Shown here: piece after piece, positions 1 to 5,607 of the stretch | Position numbering within the stretch: position 1 is the stretch's first letter | Layout of the letters: every line of letters begins with the position of its first letter | Assembly: GCA_021845835.1 (NCBI GenBank) | Contig: JAJZVE010000222.1 | Span: 1-7,367, forward strand | From: Pseudomonadota bacterium | GTDB taxonomy: Bacteria > Pseudomonadota > Alphaproteobacteria > Acetobacterales > Acetobacteraceae | Reading direction: 5' to 3' | Length of the DNA stretch: 7,367 nucleotides | Notes under the pieces: generated by a model | Seen by the model: only the letters and a program-made list of their open reading frames with translations | Databases searched by the model: none | What the model was told of the DNA's origin: nothing | Position numbers and translations under genes: made by a program

Positions 1-46
1 CGCGGCGGAATCGACGGCGTGCCGAAGGCTCGCCGGAAATCCGCGA
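1..46. other. Flank beyond the small minus-strand gene, no feature seen
   Basis: These bases lie just past the stop codon of the minus-strand small gene. I see no open reading frame that can be judged at this length and no convincing hairpin followed by a T run. CGCGG at 1-5 and CCGCG at 41-45 are complementary, but the bases between do not pair well enough to call a terminator. Confidence 0.3.
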
Positions 47-250
47 CTATCTGCGAAACAGGAAGGTCAGAAGAAAAACGATCAGGCGCAGGTTCAGCAG
101 CTTGAGGCCCTGGCGCGCCTCGGCGGGCGAAAGCTTCGCTGTCATCGGCATCGATCCGAAGACCTTACCCTTGATCACCAGCTTGTCGCCGTCCCGCTGA
201 AGCATGCTGATCTGCATCAGCTCGCTGTTGTCCTGGGCAAATATCTTCAT
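47..250 (-). CDS. Small conserved-looking protein with hydrophobic C-terminus, function unknown
   Basis: Encodes 67 residues, starting MKIFAQDNSELMQISML and ending in LIVFLLTFLFRR. I cannot assign a function. Residues 1-40 look like a compact beta-rich unit with alternating polar and hydrophobic residues and the segment DGDKLVIKGKVFGSMPMTA. Residues 52-65 are strongly hydrophobic and close with two arginines, so the protein may be anchored in or lie on the membrane with the C-terminus on the positive side. The frame stays open upstream to 592, but the ATG at 250 is chosen because a strong GGAGGAG sits 7 bases before it and the upstream translation is low-complexity Arg/Pro/Ser/Ala-rich sequence. 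The gene is transcribed divergently from the carboxylase operon. From memory, short proteins with a similar DGD...L..RGK..G.MPM pattern occur in proteobacterial catabolic clusters, but I cannot confirm this. Confidence 0.72.
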   Translation of the reverse strand: MKIFAQDNSELMQISMLQRDGDKLVIKGKVFGSMPMTAKLSPAEARQGLKLLNLRLIVFLLTFLFRR

Positions 251-257
251 CAAAAGG

Positions 258-264
258 CTCCTCC
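258..264 (-). promoter_or_regulatory. Strong Shine-Dalgarno GGAGGAG of the small minus-strand gene
   Basis: The plus strand reads CTCCTCC, giving GGAGGAG on the minus strand, 7 bases before the ATG at 250. It is the best ribosome binding site in the window and decides the start of the small gene against the longer open frame. Confidence 0.75.
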
Positions 265-759
265 GGATCTTTCCGGTACCACAAGGGGCAGCTCGCTCGT
301 CCTGTTCGGCGCACGGCGGGGGATGGCCGGCGGATGCTGCGCAAGGCCCTGATCGCGCTGCGAAGCCGTCCCATCCACGCGAACGCACCGAGCCACATCC
401 GCGCTGTTGGACGATACGGTTCTGCGCTTCGATTTTCCAGCCGTCGGCCGCGCGACCAGGGCACTGAACGCGGGTTGACGGCGCCTTTGATGGTGGCGTG
501 CGGAACCATCGCCGCGTGATAGCCGCGCTGATGGACGAAGCGGACGGCCGCGGCGAAGATGGCAGGCACAGCCGGCACGGACATCCGGCCAATGACGCGC
601 ACGCGGGCAGCGCCTAGGGTCGGCCGCAAGGTCGGATGGGGGGATCGGGTATGTGGGACTGCGCGCGGCGTTCACCCGGAGCGGATGCCGCTCTTGCGCG
701 TGCATCGGGCCGCCGGCTCATGCACATGGGCCCGCTTTCCGACCCCGCCGCCGCCCTGG

Positions 760-774
760 CGGCACGCACGATGC
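760..774 (+). promoter_or_regulatory. Candidate sigma-54 (-24/-12) promoter of the carboxylase operon
   Basis: The sequence CGGCACGCACGATGC matches the sigma-54 consensus TGGCACG-N4-TTGC at 13 of its 15 positions (11 fixed bases, 4 free). The invariant GG (761-762) and GC (773-774) have exactly the required spacing. The mismatches are the first T (here C) and the first T of TTGC (here A). Transcription would begin near 785, leaving a leader of about 130 bases before the ATG at 914. Sigma-54 activators are known to control several ketone and aromatic catabolic operons, such as acetone carboxylase clusters, which fits this context. Chance matches are not rare in GC-rich DNA, and no activator gene or clear upstream binding sites are visible here. 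Confidence 0.3.
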
Positions 775-866
775 CCCCGCCACAGGCCAGGCTGGCGACC
801 GAACGCTTGATTTCCCTCCGCCGTACGCCGCAGGCTGATCCCGCTCTCGCCACCGCGCGTTGCGGC

Positions 867-886
867 GACATCGCCATCGGCATGTC
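867..886. repeat. Short imperfect inverted repeat before gene 1
   Basis: GACAT at 867-871 and ATGTC at 882-886 are perfect reverse complements. Inside them GCC (873-875) and GGC (879-881) can also pair, with one unpaired C on the left arm. The element lies 27 bases before the ATG at 914, just ahead of the ribosome binding site. It could be a leader hairpin or a small operator. It is short enough to be chance. Confidence 0.2.
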
Positions 887-898
887 ATAAGAAAATCC

Positions 899-904
899 AG
901 GGAG
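899..904 (+). promoter_or_regulatory. Ribosome binding site AGGGAG of gene 1
   Basis: AGGGAG stands 9 bases before the ATG at 914. It supports 914 rather than the in-frame ATG at 860, which has no purine-rich site and would add 18 Arg/His-rich residues unlike anything in the family. Confidence 0.65.
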
Positions 905-913
905 AAGACGTCC

Positions 914-2734
914 ATGAGCGCATCCACAGCCTCGTTCCCCCTGCCCTCGCAGGTTCGCGACGCGCCGGGCGCCGAAGGGTGGGAGAAGATGTATCCCTAC
1001 TTCACCCGCTTCGTGCCCGAGGACGACAAGCGGTTCTGGTTCTACAATGCGATGCACTTCCCCGAGCCGATGCCGCCATTCGATGTGATCACGGCGGAGG
1101 TTCCGTACCAGGCGCTGGGCGCGTTCACCACGCGGGTGTTCGTTTTCCCCGCCACCCTCGGCGTCGAGCATCGCATCGTCAACGGCCGCATCTACATCAC
1201 CGCCAACCCGGTCACCGACCCCGAGGAGATCGGCCGCCGCCTGGCAGTGTTCCAGGAACGCGCCGGCCACTACTACCAGAACTGGGACCGGCTCTACGGC
1301 GAATGGAAGCAGCGCATGACGGCGCTGATCGGGTCGCTGCAAGCGATCCAGGTGCCGGCGCTGCCGGACATGGACGACGCCGAGGTCGTGCTCAGCGGGC
1401 GCGGCTATGCCCAGAACTTCGATGTGCGCACCGGCTTCAACCGCGTCATCGAAGGCTTCGGCCTGATGTGGCAGTACCACTTCGAGATGCTGATGCTGGG
1501 TTATGGCGCCTATGTGGTGTTCTTCCAGTTCTGCAAGCAGGCATTCCCGGAGATCGCCGACCAGACGGTCTCGCGCATGGTCGCCGGCATTGACGTACTG
1601 ATGTTCCGCCCCGACCAGGAACTCAAGAAACTCGCGCATCTCGCCGTCAGACTCGGGCTGGCACCGCTGTTCGCCGACGGTGTGGCGCCGGCGCAGGTGA
1701 TGGCCGCGCTCGGCAATGCCGGGGCGGCGGGGGCGGAATGGCTGGCGGCGATGGATGCGGTGCGCGACCCGTGGTTCCACATCTCCACCGGCGACGGCTT
1801 CTACCACCATCATCGCAGCTGGAACGCCGACCTGTCGGTGCCCTTCGCGGCGCTCACCCGCTACATCGCCATGCTGACCGCAGGCCAGGACATCGAGCGT
1901 CCGACCGACCGGCTGAAGGCCGAACGCCAGCACATCATCACCGAGTACCGCGCGCTGCTCGGTTCGGAGCAGGAACGCGGCGCGTTCGACCAGATGCTCG
2001 GCCTCTGCCACCTCGTGTTCCCGTTCGTGGAGGACCACAAGTTCTGGTGCGAGCACTGGTACACCACGCTGTTCTACGACAAGGTGCGCGAATTCGGCGC
2101 CCTGCTGGCGCGCTGGGGCCAGATCGCGGACGCCGAGGACGTGTTCATGCTGCATTACCAGGAGGTCGAGCAGGCGCTGGTCGATGTGACGCTCGCCTGG
2201 GCCGCCGGCAGCCCGGCCCGCGGCGCCGCACACTGGCAACCCCTGATCGCCGAGCGTCGTCGCCTCCTGGAAAAGCTGAAGGAATGGGATCCGCCGGCGG
2301 CGCTCGGCCCGCTGCCGGAAGGGATCGGCGACCCGGCGTTGCTGATGCTGTGGGGCATCACCTCGGAGACGCTGGAATCCTGGCTGCGGGTGCCGGAGGA
2401 TCTGGAGAGCGAGAGGACGATCCGCGGCTTCGCCGCCGCGCCCGGCGTGGTCGAGGGGGTGGCGCGGGTGCTGAAGAACGTCAACGATATCGGCCAGGTG
2501 CAGGACGGCGACATCCTGGTCTGCCCGGTCACCAACCCGAGCTGGGGGCCGGTGTTCGGCAAGATCCGCGCCGCTGTCTCCGACATCGGCGGCACCATGT
2601 CGCACGCCGCGATCGTCGCGCGCGAATACGGCATGCCGGCCGTGGTGGGCACCGGGGTCGCGACCCGGCGCATCCGCACCGGCCAGCGCCTGCGCGTGGA
2701 CGGCAGCAGCGGCATCGTCACCATCCTGGGCTAG
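914..2734 (+). CDS. Phenylphosphate synthase alpha-like protein with PEP-utilizing phosphohistidine domain
   Basis: 606 aa. The C-terminus, about residues 500-606, is the mobile swivelling domain of PEP-utilizing enzymes. It has the motif GGTMSHAAIVAREYGMPAVV, whose His564 should be the phosphorylated histidine that carries phosphate from ATP to the acceptor. Residues 1-490 are a large, mostly helical region unlike the pyruvate/PEP TIM barrel of PEP synthase. It is rich in aromatic and histidine residues, for example GWEKMYPYF (22-30), FYHHHRSW (296-303) and VEDHKFWCEHWYTTLFYDK (372-390), and presumably binds the acceptor. Size and layout match, from memory, the 70-kDa alpha subunit of phenylphosphate synthase, which phosphorylates phenol with ATP to give phenylphosphate, AMP and Pi; a looser relation to rifampicin phosphotransferase is also possible. 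The protein is expected in the cytoplasm. The ATP-binding part is the next gene, 14 bases downstream. The true acceptor is not known: a phenol, a ketone enol or another hydroxyl compound are open. Confidence 0.8.
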   Translation: MSASTASFPLPSQVRDAPGAEGWEKMYPYFTRFVPEDDKRFWFYNAMHFPEPMPPFDVITAEVPYQALGAFTTRVFVFPATLGVEHRIVNGRIYITANPVTDPEEIGRRLAVFQERAGHYYQNWDRLYGEWKQRMTALIGSLQAIQVPALPDMDDAEVVLSGRGYAQNFDVRTGFNRVIEGFGLMWQYHFEMLMLGYGAYVVFFQFCKQAFPEIADQTVSRMVAGIDVLMFRPDQELKKLAHLAVRLGLAPLFADGVAPAQVMAALGNAGAAGAEWLAAMDAVRDPWFHISTGDGFYHHHRSWNADLSVPFAALTRYIAMLTAGQDIERPTDRLKAERQHIITEYRALLGSEQERGAFDQMLGLCHLVFPFVEDHKFWCEHWYTTLFYDKVREFGALLARWGQIADAEDVFMLHYQEVEQALVDVTLAWAAGSPARGAAHWQPLIAERRRLLEKLKEWDPPAALGPLPEGIGDPALLMLWGITSETLESWLRVPEDLESERTIRGFAAAPGVVEGVARVLKNVNDIGQVQDGDILVCPVTNPSWGPVFGKIRAAVSDIGGTMSHAAIVAREYGMPAVVGTGVATRRIRTGQRLRVDGSSGIVTILG

Positions 2735-2735
2735 C

Positions 2736-2740
2736 GGAGG
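2736..2740 (+). promoter_or_regulatory. Ribosome binding site GGAGG of gene 2
   Basis: GGAGG lies between the stop of gene 1 (TAG, 2732-2734) and the ATG at 2749, with 8 bases of spacing. It fixes the start of gene 2, whose frame otherwise stays open a further 1011 bases upstream, antiparallel to nothing real and overlapping gene 1. Confidence 0.7.
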
Positions 2741-2748
2741 GCGCGGTC

Positions 2749-3825
2749 ATGGTGGCGACAGCGCCGGTCCGGCCGTTCGCGGACCTGGGCATGGCCGACC
2801 GGCCGCTGGTCGGCGGCAAGGGCGCGAGCCTGGGCGAACTGACGCGGGCGGGCATCGACGTGCCGCCCGGCTTCGTGGTGACGACGGAAAGCTTCGTCGC
2901 CTTCCTTGCCGGCATCGACCCCGACGGCGGCATCCGGCGCGCCGTGCAGCGTCTGTCGCCGGACGACCTGGGCGCGGTGTCGCGAACCTGCGAAGCCATC
3001 CGCCAGCGCATCGAGACCGCGCCGATGCACCCGGACCAGGAGGCCGCGATCGCCCACGCCTATCGCGACCTGTGCGGCGGCGGCGCGGAGGATGCGGCGG
3101 TGGCCGTGCGCTCCAGCGCCACCGCCGAGGACAGCGCGGAGGCAAGCTTCGCCGGGCTGCAGGACACGTATCTGTGGATCCGCGGCACCGCCAACGTCAT
3201 CCACTTCATCCGCGCCTGCTGGGCGAGCCTCTACAGCGTCGAATCGGTGGTCTATCGCCTGCGCCAGGGGCTGGCGGAGGATGGGCTGGCGATGGGGGTC
3301 GTGGTGCAGCACATGGTCGATTCCCGCGTCTCCGGGGTGATGTTCACGCGCAGCCCCACCACCGGCGACCGCTCGGTGATCGCCATCGAATCGAGCTGGG
3401 GACTCGGCTCCGCCGTGGTCAGCGGCGAGGTGACGCCCGACAAGGTGGTGGTCAGCAAGGTGACGGAGGCGATCGTCAGCCGTACCGTCTCGCACAAGGC
3501 GGTGATGCACGTGCCGGACGGCGCCGGCGGCGGCACGCGCGAGCAGCCGGTGCCGGAGGCAGCGCGTGAGACGCCGTGCCTGACCGATGCCGACGTGCTG
3601 GCGCTGGCGCGCATCGGCAAGCGCATCGAACGCCATTACGGCTGCCCCCAGGATATCGAATGGGCGATCGGGCCGCGCGCCGGGGGCGGCAGCGAAAGCC
3701 TGTTCCTGCTGCAAAGCCGGCCGGAAACCATCTGGTCGGCGCGCGACGCGCAGCCGGTCGCAGGGCCGGCCGCGCGCGCGTTCGACCACGTGTTCGCCGT
3801 ACTCGGCAAACGGGGCGGCGCATGA
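2749..3825 (+). CDS. PEP synthase N-terminal (ATP-grasp) domain protein, phenylphosphate synthase beta-like
   Basis: 358 aa, equal to just the ATP-binding half of PEP synthase / pyruvate phosphate dikinase. Visible motifs in order are VGGKGASLGEL (21-31, with Lys24), AVRSSATAEDSAEASFAGLQ (119-138, with Arg121), FTRSP (199-203), IESSWGLGSAVVSGEVTPDK (213-232), DIEWAI (302-307) and LLQSRPETIW (320-329, with Gln322 and Arg324). These are the nucleotide- and metal-binding elements of the family, so ATP binding should be intact. It would use ATP to phosphorylate His564 of the preceding gene product, giving AMP and Pi if it works like PEP synthase. At about 38 kDa it matches the beta subunit of phenylphosphate synthase. 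It lacks both the phosphohistidine domain and the PEP/pyruvate barrel, so it cannot act alone as PEP synthase. Its stop overlaps the next start as ATGA, suggesting translational coupling to the biotin carrier. Confidence 0.85.
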   Translation: MVATAPVRPFADLGMADRPLVGGKGASLGELTRAGIDVPPGFVVTTESFVAFLAGIDPDGGIRRAVQRLSPDDLGAVSRTCEAIRQRIETAPMHPDQEAAIAHAYRDLCGGGAEDAAVAVRSSATAEDSAEASFAGLQDTYLWIRGTANVIHFIRACWASLYSVESVVYRLRQGLAEDGLAMGVVVQHMVDSRVSGVMFTRSPTTGDRSVIAIESSWGLGSAVVSGEVTPDKVVVSKVTEAIVSRTVSHKAVMHVPDGAGGGTREQPVPEAARETPCLTDADVLALARIGKRIERHYGCPQDIEWAIGPRAGGGSESLFLLQSRPETIWSARDAQPVAGPAARAFDHVFAVLGKRGGA

Positions 3826-4262
3826 GACTTTCCGGCGAGGACATCGCCGCGCTGGCCGCCGCCCTCGCGGACTCGCCCTACGGCACGCTGCGCCTCACCG
3901 CCGCCGGCTACAGCCTGCTGCTGCGCCGCGAGGCGGGCGGCTGGAGCGCGGAGAGCGTCATCGCGGGCGATGCGCCGGCGGCCGAGGCGGTGGCGGCCGA
4001 GGCGGCGGCGGATGCCGGCCCGGCGATCCGTGCGCCCCTGGTCGGCACGTTCTATCGCGCCCCGCGGCCCGGCGCACCGCCCTATGTCGAGGCGGGCAGC
4101 ACCGTCGCGCCGCAAACCGTGGTCGGGATCATCGAGACCATGAAGCTGATGAACTCGGTGCATGCCGGCGTGAGCGGACGGGTGACGGAAATCCTCGCCG
4201 CCGACGCCAGCTTCGTCGAGGCCGGGCAGGTGCTGATGCGCATCGACGGTGCGCCGGCATGA
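3822..4262 (+). CDS. Biotin carboxyl carrier protein
   Basis: 146 aa, the carrier of carboxybiotin between the biotin carboxylase and carboxyltransferase encoded next. The biotinyl domain spans about 69-143, with ETMKLMN placing biotin on Lys108; Met residues flank the lysine as usual. TFYRAPRPGAPPYVEAG (76-92) is the extra thumb loop typical of AccB-type carriers rather than of carriers fused to pyruvate carboxylase. Residues 1-45 resemble the short N-terminal unit of AccB, and 50-66 form an Ala/Glu linker made partly from a DNA repeat. The start is the ATG of an ATGA overlap with gene 2; the end overlaps gene 4 in the same way. Although AccB-like in form, its place between a PEP-synthase-like pair and a pyruvate-carboxylase-type transferase argues that it serves this dedicated carboxylase, not fatty acid synthesis. 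Confidence 0.9.
   Translation: MRLSGEDIAALAAALADSPYGTLRLTAAGYSLLLRREAGGWSAESVIAGDAPAAEAVAAEAAADAGPAIRAPLVGTFYRAPRPGAPPYVEAGSTVAPQTVVGIIETMKLMNSVHAGVSGRVTEILAADASFVEAGQVLMRIDGAPA
3977..4005 (+). repeat. 14-bp tandem direct repeat within the carrier linker
   Basis: GGCGGCCGAGGCGG occurs at 3977-3990 and again at 3992-4005, a 15-base period that keeps frame and encodes an AAEAV/AAEAA linker. It looks like a slippage duplication in a flexible linker and is probably neutral. Confidence 0.6.
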
Positions 4263-5605
4263 GGTTCCGTCGCGTGTTCGTCGCCAACCGGGGCGAGATC
4301 GCGGCGCGGGTCATCCGCACCTGCGCCCGCCTCGGCATCGAGACCGTGCTGGGCGCCAGCGAGGCCGACCGCAACGCGCTGCCCGCCCGCCTCGCCGATC
4401 ACGTCGCCGTGGTCGGGCCGGCGCGCTCGGCCGACAGCTATCTGAACGTGCCGCGCGTGGTGGCGGCGGCGTGCGCGGCCGGGGCCGATGCGCTGCATCC
4501 CGGCTACGGCTTCCTGTCGGAGAACGCCGCGCTCGCGCGTGCCTGCGCCGAAGCCGGGATCGTGTTCATCGGGCCGGAGGTGGCGCATCTGGAGGCGGTC
4601 GGCAACAAGCTGGCCGCGCGCGGCCACGCCGAGGCCGCCGGCCTGCCGGTGGTGCCCGGCGGCGCGGTGGCAACCCCGGAGGCGGCGGAGCGGCTGGCGG
4701 CGCGGCTCGGATACCCGATCCTGCTCAAGGCGGTCGGCGGCGGCGGCGGGCGCGGCATGAAGCGCGTCGGGCGGCCGGAGGACATGGCGCAACTGGCGGC
4801 GCTGACGATGGCCGAAGCCGCGGCGGCGTTCGGCGACCGCCGCATCTACCTGGAACGTTTCGTCGCGTCCGGCCGGCACGTCGAAGTGCAGATCGCGGGC
4901 GACGGCGCGCGCGTGATCCATCTCGGCGAGCGCGACTGCTCGGTGCAGCGACGCTATCAGAAGCTGGTCGAGGAAGCGCCGGCGCCGGCCCTGGCGGAAC
5001 CGCTGCGCGCCGCCATCCACGCCGCCGGCGTGCGGTTCGGCGAACGCCTCGGCTATCGCGGCCTGGGCACGGTCGAGTTCCTGGTCGATCGCGACCGCGG
5101 GGAATTCTACTTCCTGGAAATGAACGCCCGCATCCAGGTCGAGCATCCGGTGACGGAGGCGATCACCGGCCTCGATCTGGTGGCGCTGCAGATCGGGCTT
5201 GCCGAGGGGCTGCCGCTGCCGCTCACGCAGGACCAGGTGGCGTTTCATGGGCACGCCGTGGAATGCCGCCTCAATGCCGAGGTCTGGCAGGACGATTTCC
5301 GTCCTTGCCCCGGCACCGTTACGCAGGCGGCGTTCCCGGTCGGCGAGGGCATCCGCGTCGATACGCACATCCAGGCCGGCGCCGCCGTGCCGCCGTTCTA
5401 CGACTCGCTGCTGGCCAAGATCATCGTCCACGGCGCCGACCGCGCGGCGGCGCTGGCCCGCCTGCGCACCGCCCTCGCCGCCTGCCAGGTGGCGGGCGTG
5501 GAGACCAATCTCGGCCTGCACGCGGCCCTCGCCGCCGACGCCACGTTCGCCGCGGGCGGCGTCGATACCGCGTTCCTGGCGCGCTTCCTGGCGGCGCGGA
5601 GCTGA
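4259..5605 (+). CDS. Biotin carboxylase subunit
   Basis: 448 aa, the normal length for a stand-alone biotin carboxylase. It carboxylates biotin on the carrier with ATP and bicarbonate. The fold is complete: N-terminal domain (RRVFVANRGEIAARVIRTC, 4-22; LHPGYGFLSENA, 79-90), ATP-grasp domain (ILLKAVGGGGGRGMK, 154-168) and C-terminal domain (GHAVECRLNAE, 331-341). By comparison with E. coli AccC the key residues are present: Lys117, Lys157, Glu199, His207, Lys235, Glu273, Glu287, Asn289, Arg291, Glu295 and Arg337. One change is visible: the usual RRHQK reads RRYQK, with Tyr233 in place of the ATP-site histidine. The start is the ATG of an ATGA overlap with the carrier gene, and the carboxyltransferase begins 2 bases after the stop. 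No carrier domain is fused. I give no accC symbol because the context points to a specialised catabolic paralogue. Confidence 0.93.
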   Translation: MRFRRVFVANRGEIAARVIRTCARLGIETVLGASEADRNALPARLADHVAVVGPARSADSYLNVPRVVAAACAAGADALHPGYGFLSENAALARACAEAGIVFIGPEVAHLEAVGNKLAARGHAEAAGLPVVPGGAVATPEAAERLAARLGYPILLKAVGGGGGRGMKRVGRPEDMAQLAALTMAEAAAAFGDRRIYLERFVASGRHVEVQIAGDGARVIHLGERDCSVQRRYQKLVEEAPAPALAEPLRAAIHAAGVRFGERLGYRGLGTVEFLVDRDRGEFYFLEMNARIQVEHPVTEAITGLDLVALQIGLAEGLPLPLTQDQVAFHGHAVECRLNAEVWQDDFRPCPGTVTQAAFPVGEGIRVDTHIQAGAAVPPFYDSLLAKIIVHGADRAAALARLRTALAACQVAGVETNLGLHAALAADATFAAGGVDTAFLARFLAARS

Positions 5606-5607
5606 GC

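Larger units (their letters stand above)
251..913. other. Divergent intergenic region of about 660 bases, no credible gene
   Basis: Several open frames of 60-180 codons cross this stretch on both strands. Their translations are Arg/Ala/Pro-rich without recognisable motifs, and none has a good ribosome binding site that would make it a gene. Such frames are expected by chance at this G+C content. The region separates the minus-strand small gene from the plus-strand carboxylase operon, so it should hold two promoters. The only promoter-like match I can support is a sigma-54 type sequence at 760-774. A decayed gene remnant cannot be excluded. Confidence 0.5.

Noticed and set aside
475..503. TTGACG at 475-480 as a sigma-70 -35 element
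   Set aside because: At 17 bases downstream the sequence is GTGCGG, with no resemblance to a -10 box.
251..592. N-terminal extension of the small minus-strand gene
   Set aside because: The extra 114 residues are Ser/Arg/Pro-rich without pattern, while the ATG at 250 has a near-perfect ribosome binding site.
797..814. Second possible sigma-54 match, GGCGACC...GCTTG
   Set aside because: The distance between the GG and GC elements is one base too short, which is not tolerated by sigma-54.
614..2605. Open frame of 663 codons on the minus strand opposite gene 1
   Set aside because: It mirrors gene 1, and its translation is His/Arg/Ala/Glu-rich low-complexity sequence with no motifs. Long antisense frames are a usual by-product of strong GC bias at third positions.
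1738..2748. N-terminal extension of gene 2 across the second half of gene 1
   Set aside because: The frame is open but the translation is Arg/Gly/Ala-rich and unlike any protein. The GGAGG and ATG at 2749 place the start exactly where the family homology begins.
3822..5605. Housekeeping accB-accC pair of acetyl-CoA carboxylase
   Set aside because: The two proteins resemble AccB and AccC, but the genes are enclosed by overlaps within an operon with a pyruvate-carboxylase-type transferase, so they more likely form a dedicated carboxylase.
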